Shown: one piece after another, positions 1 to 8,238 of the stretch
Position numbering within the stretch: position 1 is the first letter of the stretch
How the letters are laid out: each line of letters begins with the position of its first letter
From: an uncultured Lachnospiraceae bacterium
GTDB lineage: Bacteria; Bacillota; Clostridia; Lachnospirales; Anaerotignaceae
NCBI GenBank assembly: GCA_944384295.1
Contig: CALWSU010000011.1
Location: 1-63,143, forward strand
DNA: 63,143 bases
Reading direction: 5' to 3'
The notes under the pieces: model-generated
The model's input: the letters and a program-made list of their open reading frames with translations, nothing else
The model's database searches: none
What the model was told of the DNA's origin: nothing
Position numbers and translations under genes: made by a program

Positions 1-94
1 TGGATGTCTTTGCAAACACCATTTTACCAGAAACTGTGAGTCATTTTTACTTGTTGCACTTAGATTATAAATTCAAATATAAAATCATAAAAAA
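1..94. other. left edge, no gene assigned
   Basis: No gene can be named here. One plus-strand frame closes with TGA at 37-39 and might be the last codons of a gene entering from the left, but only about a dozen residues are visible and they match nothing I recognise. The rest is A/T-rich spacer. Confidence 0.3.
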
Positions 95-147
95 TAAACA
101 AAATAAAAAAATAAAAAACACAGGATGCCATAACGTATCCTGTGTTT
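95..147 (-). terminator. Rho-independent terminator of rpmB
   Basis: An inverted repeat (AAACACAGGAT paired with ATCCTGTGTTT, 116-147) lies just downstream of rpmB. Read on the minus strand it is followed by a T-rich run (complement of the A-rich 95-115 stretch), the layout of an intrinsic terminator. Confidence 0.8.
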
Positions 148-203
148 ACATATTCCGTGGTCTTATTCTTTGCATATCCGCCATATCCACAAAACATACA
201 ATC

Positions 204-407
204 TTAGATTGCACGAGTGATTTTATTGGAACGCATACATCTTGTGCAAACGTAGATGGATTTTACATTTCCATTATCTTCAACGATTTTTACTTTCTTT
301 ACGTTGGGTTTCCATTTTCTGTTTGCACGTCTACTAACCTGACTACGGTTAATGCTGATTCTATGACCTTTGATTTGGCCTTTTTCACAAATTTCACATC
401 TAGCCAT
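204..407 (-). CDS. rpmB: 50S ribosomal protein L28
   Basis: Protein of 67 residues, the full length of bacterial L28, a structural protein of the large ribosomal subunit. It begins MARCEICEKG and carries two CxxC pairs (C4/C7 and C54/C57), marking the zinc-binding form of L28. The body is rich in Lys and Arg, as expected for an rRNA-binding protein. The start at 407 is preceded by GGAGGTG at a good distance; an in-frame upstream ATG would add 24 residues that are not L28-like. It stands alone with its own promoter and terminator and diverges from the gene at 626. Confidence 0.96.
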   Translation of the reverse strand: MARCEICEKGQIKGHRISINRSQVSRRANRKWKPNVKKVKIVEDNGNVKSIYVCTRCMRSNKITRAI

Positions 408-450
408 TGCCTGCACCTCCTTAAACGCTTGTATGTGACACAACAAAGTT

Positions 451-479
451 ATTCTAGCAGAAAATAAACGGTTTTGCAA
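451..479 (-). promoter_or_regulatory. sigma-A promoter of rpmB
   Basis: On the minus strand a -35 box TTGCAA (479-474) and a -10 box TAGAAT (456-451) are separated by exactly 17 nt, about 44 bases ahead of the rpmB start codon. Confidence 0.65.
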
Positions 480-625
480 GAAAAAACCTTGTATTTTTCA
501 AATATTTTTTTGTACAATCCAAAATATGGCAGTTTTTGAAGAAAAAATTTGCGAAGTGTAAGACTTTTTTAAAAGAATTATAAGATTTGAATGTTATACT
601 AAAAAAAACGCGAGGAGGGAATGGC

Positions 626-1504
626 ATGCGTAGGCTTTTGACAATGGTATTGGTATGCAGTATGGCATGCAGCAGTATAGTATTTGGTGCGCAAAAAGAA
701 GTAGCACTTACTTTAGATGGGAAAAAAATTACACTAGAACAAGATATTGTATATGCACAAGACAGAATGATGTTGCCGGTACGTGCCATGGCAGATGTAC
801 TGGGTGCAGAAGTGACATATGATAACGCAACAAGAACAGCTACTGTAGAAAAGCAAATGAAGGGGATTTATGACAAAAATTTAGAACCCGTGAAATGGAA
901 AGTTTCTTTGGGCTTGGATTCTCCTTATTTGACATTGATGGATACCTGCGAAATGTTATTGGAAACAAAGCCTTTGGTGGTTGACAATCGTGCATATCTG
1001 CCTTTGCGTGAACTTGCCGAGGCAATGAATTTAGAGGTTGTTTGGCAAGCAGGAGAAACAACGGATACTGTTGTTTTGACTTCCGCCCAAACACCACAAG
1101 TATTACTTTCCCCAAAAACAGAATTTGATTGGGAAAGTATGAGTATGACAATGGAATGGGAAAATAAAGAAAGCGTAGTATTTTATGCAGCAGAAACATT
1201 CTGGCTCGAAAAATGGGACGGTCATACTTGGCAGAAAATAGAACCAACCAAACCAAATGAAACACAAAATACAGACACATATAGTATACCAACAGGTGGT
1301 ACGACAAACGGAAAAAGAGAAAGAAAATTCACATTCTGGCAATGGGAAGAAGCCATCAAAGGCGGAAAGTATCGCGTTGTGGTGCCATATCAGTACACAG
1401 AAGGCAAAGGGAAAGCATTACCGTTTTTCTCTTTAGACCAAACAGCAGTATATGAAGCGGGTACGCCAACGACTTATCTGGCATATGGCGAATTTATAGT
1501 ATAA
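626..1504 (+). CDS. secreted stalk-domain protein (copper amine oxidase N-terminal-like)
   Basis: Protein of 292 residues with a signal peptide (MRRLLTMVLVCSMACSS, then cleavage around VFGAQ). It contains two copies of the short beta/alpha unit found in copper amine oxidase N-terminal-like stalk domains: one with MLPVRAMADVLGAEV and one with YLPLRELAEAMNLEV. These units are common in surface proteins of Clostridia and are thought to be structural; no catalytic oxidase domain follows. The C-terminal half (about residue 160 on) is Trp-rich and beta-predicted, with no family I can name. The ATG at 626 is preceded by GAGGAGGGA; an earlier in-frame start at 587 lacks such a site. A terminator follows at 1540. 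Confidence 0.75.
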   Translation: MRRLLTMVLVCSMACSSIVFGAQKEVALTLDGKKITLEQDIVYAQDRMMLPVRAMADVLGAEVTYDNATRTATVEKQMKGIYDKNLEPVKWKVSLGLDSPYLTLMDTCEMLLETKPLVVDNRAYLPLRELAEAMNLEVVWQAGETTDTVVLTSAQTPQVLLSPKTEFDWESMSMTMEWENKESVVFYAAETFWLEKWDGHTWQKIEPTKPNETQNTDTYSIPTGGTTNGKRERKFTFWQWEEAIKGGKYRVVVPYQYTEGKGKALPFFSLDQTAVYEAGTPTTYLAYGEFIV

Positions 1505-1539
1505 ATCATAGAAAAAACGATAAAATCAATCTCATACGC

Positions 1540-1587
1540 AAAAACACCAAGAATGTAGGGGATTTCTTATATTTTTGGTGTTTTTTT
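1540..1587 (+). terminator. intrinsic terminator of the stalk-domain gene
   Basis: The arms AAAACACCAA and TTGGTGTTTT pair, followed by a run of T to 1587. It lies 36 bases after the stop codon of the stalk-domain gene. Confidence 0.8.
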
Positions 1588-1670
1588 ATATATCTTTGCA
1601 AAATCGAAAAAATCTGTATCAAGTGCAAATCGAACAAAATCAGTAATACAGAAATAACAAAAGGCGCAAG

Positions 1671-1710
1671 ACAGTGAAAGATAATGAAAGATAATGAAAG
1701 ATAGTGAAAA
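1671..1710. repeat. 10-nt tandem repeat, four units
   Basis: Four consecutive 10-base units close to ATAATGAAAG lie in the 365-base gap between the stalk-domain gene and rnz. The two middle units are identical and the outer two differ by one or two bases. No gene overlaps it on either strand; role unknown. Confidence 0.7.
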
Positions 1711-1721
1711 TCAGGTATCTC

Positions 1722-1750
1722 TTGTATTTTGATAGGTTTTGCGGTATGAT
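1722..1750 (+). promoter_or_regulatory. possible promoter of rnz-tsaD
   Basis: A -10 like TATGAT (1745-1750) sits 17 nt after a poor -35 TTGTAT (1722-1727). The transcript would have a leader of about 110 bases. This is the only promoter-like pair seen in the gap before rnz. Confidence 0.35.
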
Positions 1751-1869
1751 AGATACCAATAAAAAATACACACTTACATACAGTGTGGACAGTTTTATAT
1801 AAGAAAGATAGAAACAAATATTTTGTTGTTTTTGAAATATGATTTGGTTGGAAGAAAAGGAGAATAGGC

Positions 1870-2787
1870 ATGTTGGATATTTGCTTATTAGGTACAGGCG
1901 GTATGATGCCTATGCCGGAGCGTTTTTTGACTGCGTTATTGGCAAGAGTCAATGGACGTATGGTGTTGATTGACTGTGGCGAAGGGACACAGGTAACGAT
2001 GAAAATGCTGGGTTGGGGTTTTAAAAATATAGATGTCATTTGTTTTACACATTTTCATGCAGACCATATTTCGGGTTTGCCGGGGCTTTTGTTGACCATT
2101 GGCAATGCAGGCAGAACAGAGCCTTTGACATTGGTCGGACCTGCGGGAATGCCCGTGATTGTGGAAGGTCTGCGCAGGATTGCGCCAGAACTGCCTTTTG
2201 AGATTGTATATTTAGAATTGCAAAAAGATGTCGTCAGTCCACTACAATTCGATGAATTTGAAATTTCGTTTACGCCTGCGGATCATATGGTACGGTGTTA
2301 CGCATATCGAATTGATGTGAGAAGAAAAGGCAAGTTCGATCCCAAACGTGCGGAAGCATTGGGCTTGCCGCGCAATTTATGGGGACAGTTGCAAAAACAA
2401 GGCAATGTACTGTATGAAGGGAAAGAATATACACAATCTATGGTAATGGGGGCAGAACGTCCTGGCGCATCTGTGGCATATTGCACAGACAGCCGTCCGG
2501 TGGATCGTATTGCGACATTGGCAAAAGGTGTGCAATTATTGATTTGTGAAGGTATGTATGGTGAGGAAGAAAAGAAGCCAAAAGCATTGGAAAATAAACA
2601 TATGTTATTTTCAGAAGCGGCGCGTCTGGCAAAACAGGCAGAAGCAGAAGCGTTATGGTTGACACATTTTAGCCCTGCACTGCATGAACCGGAAGAATTT
2701 TTACACATGGCAACAGATATTTTCCCCAATACAGAATTGGGAGAAGACCGCAAATGTACCACATTGTATTTCCCAAAGGAAGGATAA
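1870..2787 (+). CDS. rnz: ribonuclease Z
   Basis: Protein of 305 residues, the usual length of bacterial short-form RNase Z, the endonuclease that trims the 3' trailer of precursor tRNAs lacking encoded CCA. The metallo-beta-lactamase zinc motif is intact (THFHADH, residues 60-66), and later conserved ligand positions are present in CTDSRP and LTHFSP. The N-terminal LLGTGG is typical of the family. AAAGGAG precedes the ATG at 1870. The stop is only 3 bases from the start of tsaD, so the two genes, both acting on tRNA, are cotranscribed. The tRNA-Lys at 8008 in this window lacks an encoded CCA, the kind of substrate this enzyme handles. Confidence 0.95.
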   Translation: MLDICLLGTGGMMPMPERFLTALLARVNGRMVLIDCGEGTQVTMKMLGWGFKNIDVICFTHFHADHISGLPGLLLTIGNAGRTEPLTLVGPAGMPVIVEGLRRIAPELPFEIVYLELQKDVVSPLQFDEFEISFTPADHMVRCYAYRIDVRRKGKFDPKRAEALGLPRNLWGQLQKQGNVLYEGKEYTQSMVMGAERPGASVAYCTDSRPVDRIATLAKGVQLLICEGMYGEEEKKPKALENKHMLFSEAARLAKQAEAEALWLTHFSPALHEPEEFLHMATDIFPNTELGEDRKCTTLYFPKEG

Positions 2788-2790
2788 AAA

Positions 2791-3813
2791 ATGGACAAAG
2801 ATGTTTTGATTTTAGCAATAGAAAGTTCTTGCGATGAAACAGCTGCGGCTGTGGTCAAAAATGGCAGAGAAGTTTTATCCAATGTGATTTCTTCTCAAAT
2901 TGCATTGCATACATTGTATGGCGGTGTGGTGCCGGAAATTGCTTCCAGAAAGCATATTGAAGCGATTGACGGTGTGATTACACAAGCTTTGCAGGAAGCA
3001 CAGGTTTCCTTGTCTGAAATAGATGCAATCGGTGTTACATATGGTCCTGGCTTGGTGGGTGCGCTTTTGGTAGGATTGGCAGAGGCGAAGGCTTTGGCAT
3101 TTGCGGCAGACAAGCCTTTGATTGGGGTGCATCATATAGAAGGGCATATTTGTGCAAATTATATTGAAAATAAAGATTTTGTACCGCCTTATATGGCTTT
3201 GGTGGTTTCTGGAGGTCATTCTCATTTGGTATGGGTATCCGATTATGGAAAGTATGAGATTTTAGGAAGAACCAGAGATGATGCCGCAGGAGAAGCATAT
3301 GACAAAGTCGCACGCGCCATTGGTATGGGTTATCCTGGTGGACCGAAAATTGATGCAGCAGCAAAAAAAGGCAATGCACAAGCAGTCAAATTTCCAAGGG
3401 TATTTTTGGAAGAAGATAGTTATGATTTTAGTTTCAGCGGCTTAAAATCGGCAGTGCTGAATTATGTCAATAAACAGAAAATGATGGGAGAACCAATTGT
3501 ACCAGAAGATATTGCGGCAAGCTTTCAACAGGCGGTTGTAGATGTATTGGTATCCAAAACCATAAAGGCGGCAAAAGAAAAAGGCGTCAAACAAATTGCG
3601 CTTGCCGGTGGTGTAGCATCTAATTCCGCATTGCGAGAAAGTATGCGGCAGGCATGTGAAAAGGAAGGGTTTTATTTGAGTATTCCTTCTCCGATACTTT
3701 GTACAGATAATGCGGCGATGATTGGTTGTGCCGCGTATTATGAATATCTGGCAGGTGTGCGGGACGGTTGGGATTTGAATGCCAATCCAGGTTTGAAACT
3801 CGGGGAACGCTAA
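2791..3813 (+). CDS. tsaD: tRNA N6-adenosine threonylcarbamoyltransferase
   Basis: Protein of 340 residues of the TsaD/Gcp family, full length. TsaD transfers the threonylcarbamoyl group to A37 of ANN-decoding tRNAs, working with TsaB and TsaE (not in this window). The N-terminal nucleotide-binding strand [11 protein letters not shown], the metal-binding pair H115/H119 in HHIEGH, and the GGVASN phosphate loop near residue 273 are all visible. It follows rnz by 3 bases in what looks like a two-gene operon. Confidence 0.96.
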   Translation: MDKDVLILAIESSCDETAAAVVKNGREVLSNVISSQIALHTLYGGVVPEIASRKHIEAIDGVITQALQEAQVSLSEIDAIGVTYGPGLVGALLVGLAEAKALAFAADKPLIGVHHIEGHICANYIENKDFVPPYMALVVSGGHSHLVWVSDYGKYEILGRTRDDAAGEAYDKVARAIGMGYPGGPKIDAAAKKGNAQAVKFPRVFLEEDSYDFSFSGLKSAVLNYVNKQKMMGEPIVPEDIAASFQQAVVDVLVSKTIKAAKEKGVKQIALAGGVASNSALRESMRQACEKEGFYLSIPSPILCTDNAAMIGCAAYYEYLAGVRDGWDLNANPGLKLGER

Positions 3814-3937
3814 GCATGCAACACATAAAAGTATATAAAAGTGTATGAAAGTGTATGAATGTGGGCGAATCTATGATAGAAAATGCAAAAAAGTATAAAA
3901 AGTTCATAGAACAGGCGAAGCAGAAAGGAGCAGACAC

Positions 3938-4618
3938 ATGGCAAATATTTTGAGCAGATTTAAGACCATTATGGAAGCAAACATCAATGCATTATTAGAT
4001 AAGGCAGAAGACCCCGTAAAAATGGCTGACCAACTGGCAAGAGATTTACAGGAAGATTTAGGGGAAGTCAAAGCACAAACCGCGGCTGTGATGGCAGAGG
4101 AAAAACGCGCAAAACGTGCTTATGATGAATGCCAGGCAGAAATCAATAAATTACAGACTTATGCAGAAAAAGCGGTCATGGCAGGTAATGACGCAGACGC
4201 AAAAACATTTTTACAGGAAAAAAGCAATAAAATGACAACATTGGAAAGCCTGAAAGGCGCATGGGAAATGGCGGCAGCAAATGCAAACAAGATGCGTGAA
4301 ATGCATGATAAGCTGACGGAACAACTGCAACAGGTCGAAGAACGCAGAGCAGCGATCCGTGCCAAAGCGGCAATGATGAAATCACAGCAGATGGCAGGCA
4401 AAATACAAAGCGATTATGGGCAAAGTTCTCTTGCGGCATTTGATGCTTTGGAAGAAAAACTCAACCGCAAATTGGACGAGGCGGAAGCGATGGCAGAATT
4501 AAACACCAAGAAAGATGATGTGGCTGATTTGATGGCAAAATATGACGATACAGCCAATGTGCAAAATAGTGTGGTGGATGATGAATTGGCGGCATTGAAA
4601 GCCAAGTTGGGCAAATGA
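3938..4618 (+). CDS. PspA/IM30 family membrane-stress protein
   Basis: Protein of 226 residues, the size of PspA, LiaH and Vipp1. These form cytoplasmic ESCRT-III-like oligomers that bind and stabilise damaged inner membrane. It begins with an amphipathic segment (ILSRFKTIMEANINALLDKAEDP) and continues as long coiled-coil helices rich in Ala, Glu, Lys and Gln. The conserved DP followed by a helix (MADQLARDLQEDL) fits the family. The ATG at 3938 is preceded by AGAAAGGAG. The gap before it holds short AAAGTGTATG direct repeats (about 3830-3860). The SPFH-domain gene follows after 15 bases, an arrangement also seen in the ydj stress cluster of Bacillus subtilis. Confidence 0.88.
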   Translation: MANILSRFKTIMEANINALLDKAEDPVKMADQLARDLQEDLGEVKAQTAAVMAEEKRAKRAYDECQAEINKLQTYAEKAVMAGNDADAKTFLQEKSNKMTTLESLKGAWEMAAANANKMREMHDKLTEQLQQVEERRAAIRAKAAMMKSQQMAGKIQSDYGQSSLAAFDALEEKLNRKLDEAEAMAELNTKKDDVADLMAKYDDTANVQNSVVDDELAALKAKLGK

Positions 4619-4633
4619 TAAGGGGGCAAAAAT

Positions 4634-5686
4634 ATGGGGCTGTTCGGCAATGAATTTAGCAATGTCGTAGAATGGCAAGAAACAGATGAAGACGTTATAT
4701 TTTATAAATGGCATAACGATGAAATCAAAAAAGGCAGTAAATTGATCATTCGTCCAGGACAAGACGCCATTGTATTATATAATGGCAAAATAGAAGGGAT
4801 TTTCAAAGACGAAGGCAGTTTTGATATAGAATCTCAGATTGTGCCATTTTTGAGTACACTCAAAGGGTTTCGTTTTGGATTCAACAGCGGCATGCGTGCG
4901 GAAGTGCTTTTTGTGAATACAAAAGAATTTACGGTGCGTTGGGGTACAAAAAATGCCATTATGCTGCCATATGCAGGATTGCCCGGTGGGTTGCCGATTC
5001 GCGCTTTTGGTACATTTCAGATGAAAGTGTCGGATTACATACGTCTGATTGATGCAATTGCTGGTGTGAAAGATACTTATACAGTCAATGAATTAAAAAC
5101 GCGTATTTTGAGTATATTAGACCAGCTTTTGATGAAATGGATTTCCAAAGAAGGCAAAGATATGTTCAATTTACAAGCAAGTGCCTATGAGATTGGACAA
5201 GGCATGCAGCAGGATTTAGACATGGAATTGCTTAAAATGGGCATGTGTGTCAGTGGTATGCAGATTGCTAGTTTTAGCTATCCACAGGAAATACAGGATA
5301 AAATCAATGCGGCGGCAAGCTATCATATGGTGGGTGATATGAACACATACCAACAGGGGAAATTGGCAGACAGTCTCGACCAACCAAACAGCGGTGCAGG
5401 CAGTACGGCAAGCATGGGGTTTGGTATGGCGGCAGGCATGCAGATGGCACAGCAGATGATGCAAGGCATGCAATCCCAAGGGATACAATCCCAAGGGACA
5501 CAGTCCCAAGCAGCTCCTGCAAGCGGCAGACATTGTCCGTCTTGTGGCGCAGCAGTAGGGCAAAACGACAGATTTTGTGCAGGCTGTGGGCAAAAATTGG
5601 AAGTTGCTGCTTTTTGTCCGTCTTGTGGCGCGAAGGTGAGCGCAGGCGATCGCTTCTGTGCAGGCTGCGGACAAAAACTGCAATAA
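4634..5686 (+). CDS. SPFH-domain protein with two C-terminal zinc ribbons (YdjI-like)
   Basis: Protein of 350 residues. Residues 1-240 resemble the YdjI / virion-core-like branch of the SPFH (stomatin-prohibitin) superfamily, which assembles at membranes. A low-complexity Met/Gln/Gly linker follows (about 255-295), including MQSQG/IQSQG/TQSQ encoded by an imperfect 15-base tandem repeat. The C-terminus has two zinc ribbons, each with a CPSCGA knuckle and a CAGCGQKL knuckle. It lies 15 bases after the PspA-like gene and is surely cotranscribed. I infer that it recruits or is controlled by PspA at the membrane, as proposed for the B. subtilis PspA-YdjI pair. The substrate of the ribbons is unknown. 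Confidence 0.85.
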   Translation: MGLFGNEFSNVVEWQETDEDVIFYKWHNDEIKKGSKLIIRPGQDAIVLYNGKIEGIFKDEGSFDIESQIVPFLSTLKGFRFGFNSGMRAEVLFVNTKEFTVRWGTKNAIMLPYAGLPGGLPIRAFGTFQMKVSDYIRLIDAIAGVKDTYTVNELKTRILSILDQLLMKWISKEGKDMFNLQASAYEIGQGMQQDLDMELLKMGMCVSGMQIASFSYPQEIQDKINAAASYHMVGDMNTYQQGKLADSLDQPNSGAGSTASMGFGMAAGMQMAQQMMQGMQSQGIQSQGTQSQAAPASGRHCPSCGAAVGQNDRFCAGCGQKLEVAAFCPSCGAKVSAGDRFCAGCGQKLQ

Positions 5687-5764
5687 AAAGTACAAACGAA
5701 AGCGAAAGTGGCTTTGTAGTAGAAAATCAATAGAATCAATTCAAAGAAGTTGAAAATTTTGCAA

Positions 5765-5795
5765 GAGAAAAAGCGATTTTTCAGCTTCTTTTTCT
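5765..5795 (+). terminator. probable terminator of the pspA-SPFH operon
   Basis: AAAAAGC pairs with GCTTCTTTTT around a short loop, and the second arm is itself T-rich. The stem carries one bulged base, so it is weaker than the other terminators in the window. Confidence 0.45.
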
Positions 5796-5806
5796 ATGGT
5801 TTGGTA

Positions 5807-5835
5807 TTGTGAAAGGAAATTTTTTGTTTTATAAT
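5807..5835 (+). promoter_or_regulatory. sigma-A promoter of the His-rich protein gene
   Basis: TTGTGA (5807-5812) and a perfect TATAAT (5830-5835) are 17 nt apart, 37 bases before the start at 5872. The His-rich protein gene therefore has its own promoter besides any read-through from the pspA operon. Confidence 0.65.
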
Positions 5836-5871
5836 GAGGGACAAGAATGGGTGAAGAAGGGAGAAATACAA

Positions 5872-7467
5872 ATGAACAAGGCTGCTGTAGAAAAGAAATT
5901 GTGCGATTTAGGCGCAGAATATGTATATGAACAGGCAGTGGGCAGTTTGCTGCTGTTGTTGATGAGTGTGATGGAGGATCAGGAAAAAGGTGAACAATTT
6001 TTGCCATATGCCATTCACGCGGATATTTTGGAAAATAAACAGAAAATACGACAATATATTTTACAATTGCGTGACATTTTAGAGGATACAGACGAAAACA
6101 GACGCGAAGCTGCCATGCAGGAATGTATGGTACAAAAACAAAAATTGATGCAGATGTATGAATGTATCCGTTGTTATATGGAGCAAAAACAGGTTTTGAC
6201 CGTTTTGGCAGAAGACGAAATGGCACTGCGCAAATATCGCGAAGAAAATATCAATACACATGATTTGGATTGGTCGCTCTTTTTTGCAGATTGCCATAGT
6301 TTTTTGGAAAGCGCAGAATCACCTATGCAGCAACGCGAATATATGGGGGATTTGCTGCGTGCATTGCCTATGCGCATGGCAAGACAAAAATATTATGATT
6401 TGATTGCGCAGAATTTGAAAACAGCGTTTCAAGGCGAAAGCAAAGCAGAAATCGAAAAGGGATTGCAGATGTTTTATGGTATTTGCTGTCCGAAAGCCAT
6501 TGCCACATATGGCAAATATTTTCCAGAAGTGGCGCAGTGGTTGGGAGAAAAACAAATGGTTTTGCCGCATAAAATGAGCGATGAAACATTGGCTTCCTAT
6601 TTGGAAGAATTGTCGTTTATGGAAGACAGTATTGCGGAAATCAGAGAATATTTCTCTTGTATCTTGCATGATTGGAATTCTCTGATTTTACTGTTTTTCC
6701 TGACATTTGGTTTTGCGGATTTGACAGAACGTGACAGCAATTATGCGGATTTATACGAAACCGTATGCGAATATTTAGACCATACATTATCTGATGTGGA
6801 ACAGGAAGCATACCAAGAGGAATTGTTCGAGCGTCTGGAACAAGCGATAGAACCCAATATTGACCGTGCCAATGCAATACGCAAAGAACAACACAGCTAT
6901 ATGAAGCAAATCAAAGACCCTATGACATTAGAGGAAGATACGAAAAAAATATTAGTGACACAAAGTTTGATTGAGGAATATTTCTTCGGAGATTTGGAAG
7001 ATGAATGGCAAAAACAAGATGATTCTCAAGAGGAGCCAGCAACACAGCAAGAAATCAATCAAACAGTAGAAACTTTTATAGAACAGATGCGTGCGCATTT
7101 GGAAACTTTACCAACACAAAACAGAAAATTGATTATGCAGCTCATATTGGGTGTGATTCCGCCAGCGTATTCTGTAGAAGAATTTATGGATATGGTGCAA
7201 GAAGCCATTGATTTGACGGTAGGCGAAGAACAAAAAGCCTTGATTGTCAACAAAATTGGCACGGTATTTGATAATAGCGATTATACACCAATCGTATCTG
7301 ACCCACATCACCACCATGATGGCTGCGATTGTGGACATGAACATCATCACCACCATGATAGTTGTGATTGTGGGCATGAACATCATCACCACCACGATGG
7401 CTGTGATTGTGGGCATGAACATCACCACCATGATGGCTGTGATTGTGGACACGAACATAAGCATTAA
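5872..7467 (+). CDS. unknown helical protein with His/Cys-rich metal-binding tail
   Basis: Protein of 531 residues that I do not recognise. The first 470 or so residues are acidic and helix-rich, with scattered hydrophobic stretches (for example LLLLLMSVM near residue 25 and LILLFFLTFGFAD near residue 270) but no clear export signal. After DYTPIVSDP the last 53 residues are four tandem units close to HHHHDGCDCGHE, ending HKH. They hold about 22 His and 8 Cys, an obvious capacity for Zn, Ni, Co or Cu. The start at 5872 follows GAAGGGAG; an upstream in-frame ATG at 5809 overlaps the promoter and is rejected. It sits between the pspA-SPFH pair and a glyoxalase-like metal enzyme. A link to membrane stress or metal storage is only inferred. 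Confidence 0.7.
   Translation: MNKAAVEKKLCDLGAEYVYEQAVGSLLLLLMSVMEDQEKGEQFLPYAIHADILENKQKIRQYILQLRDILEDTDENRREAAMQECMVQKQKLMQMYECIRCYMEQKQVLTVLAEDEMALRKYREENINTHDLDWSLFFADCHSFLESAESPMQQREYMGDLLRALPMRMARQKYYDLIAQNLKTAFQGESKAEIEKGLQMFYGICCPKAIATYGKYFPEVAQWLGEKQMVLPHKMSDETLASYLEELSFMEDSIAEIREYFSCILHDWNSLILLFFLTFGFADLTERDSNYADLYETVCEYLDHTLSDVEQEAYQEELFERLEQAIEPNIDRANAIRKEQHSYMKQIKDPMTLEEDTKKILVTQSLIEEYFFGDLEDEWQKQDDSQEEPATQQEINQTVETFIEQMRAHLETLPTQNRKLIMQLILGVIPPAYSVEEFMDMVQEAIDLTVGEEQKALIVNKIGTVFDNSDYTPIVSDPHHHHDGCDCGHEHHHHHDSCDCGHEHHHHHDGCDCGHEHHHHDGCDCGHEHKH
7306..7464 (+). repeat. 39-nt coding tandem repeat (HHHHDGCDCGHE units)
   Basis: Four in-frame units of 36 to 39 bases encode the metal-binding tail of the preceding protein. 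The units are nearly identical at DNA level (CATCATCACCACCATGAT core), so they probably arose by recent duplication and can expand or contract in frame. Confidence 0.9.
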
Positions 7468-7494
7468 AACACAATATAGTTAGGAGGAAGGTCT

Positions 7495-7869
7495 ATGCAA
7501 TTTACATTTGCACATTATAATTATAATGTTTTGGATTTAGAAAAAAGTATGGCATTTTATGAGGCAGCACTTGGCTTAAAAGAAGTGCGTCGTAAAGAGG
7601 CAGAAGACGGCAGTTGGAAATTGGTTTATTTAGGCGATGGAAAAACAGGGTTTCAACTGGAATTGACTTGGCTACGCGACCGCAAAGAACCATATAATTT
7701 AGGGGAAAATGAATTCCATTTGGCTTTTGTGGCAGAGGACTATGCAGCGGCACATGAAAAACATGCGCAAATGGGTTGTATTTGTTTTGAAAATCCAGAA
7801 ATGGGAATTTATTTTATCAATGACCCAGATGGATATTGGTTGGAGATTTTGCCACCGCATATGGGATAA
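7495..7869 (+). CDS. lactoylglutathione lyase-like VOC protein (glyoxalase I family)
   Basis: Protein of 124 residues of the vicinal oxygen chelate superfamily. The four metal-ligand positions known for E. coli glyoxalase I (His5, Glu56, His74, Glu122) have counterparts here at H7, E56, H75 and E117, so an active metal centre is likely. Glyoxalase I converts the hemithioacetal of methylglyoxal with a thiol. Glutathione is often absent in Clostridia, so the physiological thiol is uncertain. AGGAGGAAGG precedes the ATG. The gene lies 27 bases after the His-rich protein gene and is likely cotranscribed with it. Confidence 0.85.
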   Translation: MQFTFAHYNYNVLDLEKSMAFYEAALGLKEVRRKEAEDGSWKLVYLGDGKTGFQLELTWLRDRKEPYNLGENEFHLAFVAEDYAAAHEKHAQMGCICFENPEMGIYFINDPDGYWLEILPPHMG

Positions 7870-7966
7870 TATCGCAGTTTGCATGTACTGCCATATGGAA
7901 AAAATAATGATATGGCAGTACATATATTGTATACAGAAAAAAACAAAAAATATTTTAAAAAATTTG

Positions 7967-7995
7967 TTGACAAAATAGGTACAAGCGTGTATACT
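7967..7995 (+). promoter_or_regulatory. consensus sigma-A promoter of tRNA-Lys
   Basis: A perfect TTGACA (7967-7972) and TATACT (7990-7995) are separated by 17 nt, placing the start of transcription just ahead of the tRNA at 8008. It is one of the strongest promoters in the window, as expected for a stable RNA gene. Confidence 0.85.
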
Positions 7996-8007
7996 ATTCA
8001 TTGTCGC

Positions 8008-8080
8008 GGGTCACTAGCTCAGTTGGTAGAGCACTGGACTTTTAATCCAGGTGTCTCGGGTTCGAGTCCCGAGTGACTCA
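8008..8080 (+). tRNA. tRNA-Lys (anticodon UUU)
   Basis: A complete 73-base cloverleaf. The acceptor arms GGGTCAC and GTGACTC pair with one G-T wobble and discriminator A. The D arm contains AGCTCAGTTGGTAGAGC. The anticodon stem CTGGA/TCCAG encloses loop CTTTTAA (anticodon TTT). The T arm is TCGGGTTCGAGTCCCGA. CCA is not encoded, so maturation needs 3' trimming and CCA addition. Its promoter and terminator are both present, so it is a single-tRNA transcription unit. Confidence 0.97.
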
Positions 8081-8085
8081 TTTGC

Positions 8086-8117
8086 AAAGGATATCCGATT
8101 TTGGGTATCCTTTTTTG
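8086..8117 (+). terminator. terminator of tRNA-Lys
   Basis: AAAGGATA-CC pairs with GG-TATCCTTT (8086-8113), and the second arm runs into TTTTTT. It starts 6 bases after the tRNA. Confidence 0.85.
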
Positions 8118-8155
8118 TTGTTTGTTGGAAAATGGAATAATGTTGCAAAAGCAAC

Positions 8156-8184
8156 TTGTAGGAATGTATGGTTTGGGGTAAAAT
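8156..8184 (+). promoter_or_regulatory. promoter of the NitT/TauT-type ABC operon
   Basis: TTGTAG (8156-8161) and TAAAAT (8179-8184) are 17 nt apart, 55 bases before the lipoprotein start at 8239. A small hairpin (GTTGC-AAAA-GCAAC) overlaps the -35 region; no known riboswitch fold was recognised. Confidence 0.5.
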
Positions 8185-8238
8185 AAGAATGCAAAAAATT
8201 CATACAATATGATTATGATAAGGAAAGGGAGAATCGGA

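Noticed and set aside
36..467. 143-codon plus-strand frame
   Set aside because: Antisense to rpmB and through its terminator; starts GTG with no site.
1506..2039. Minus-strand frame of 177 codons
   Set aside because: Covers the terminator, tandem repeat and promoter of rnz; no ribosome site and Phe/Ile-rich composition of AT-rich noncoding DNA.
7108..7464. 118-codon minus-strand frame opposite the His-rich tail
   Set aside because: Low-complexity Met/Thr/Ile product created by the repeat; no ribosome site, and the plus-strand gene is well supported.
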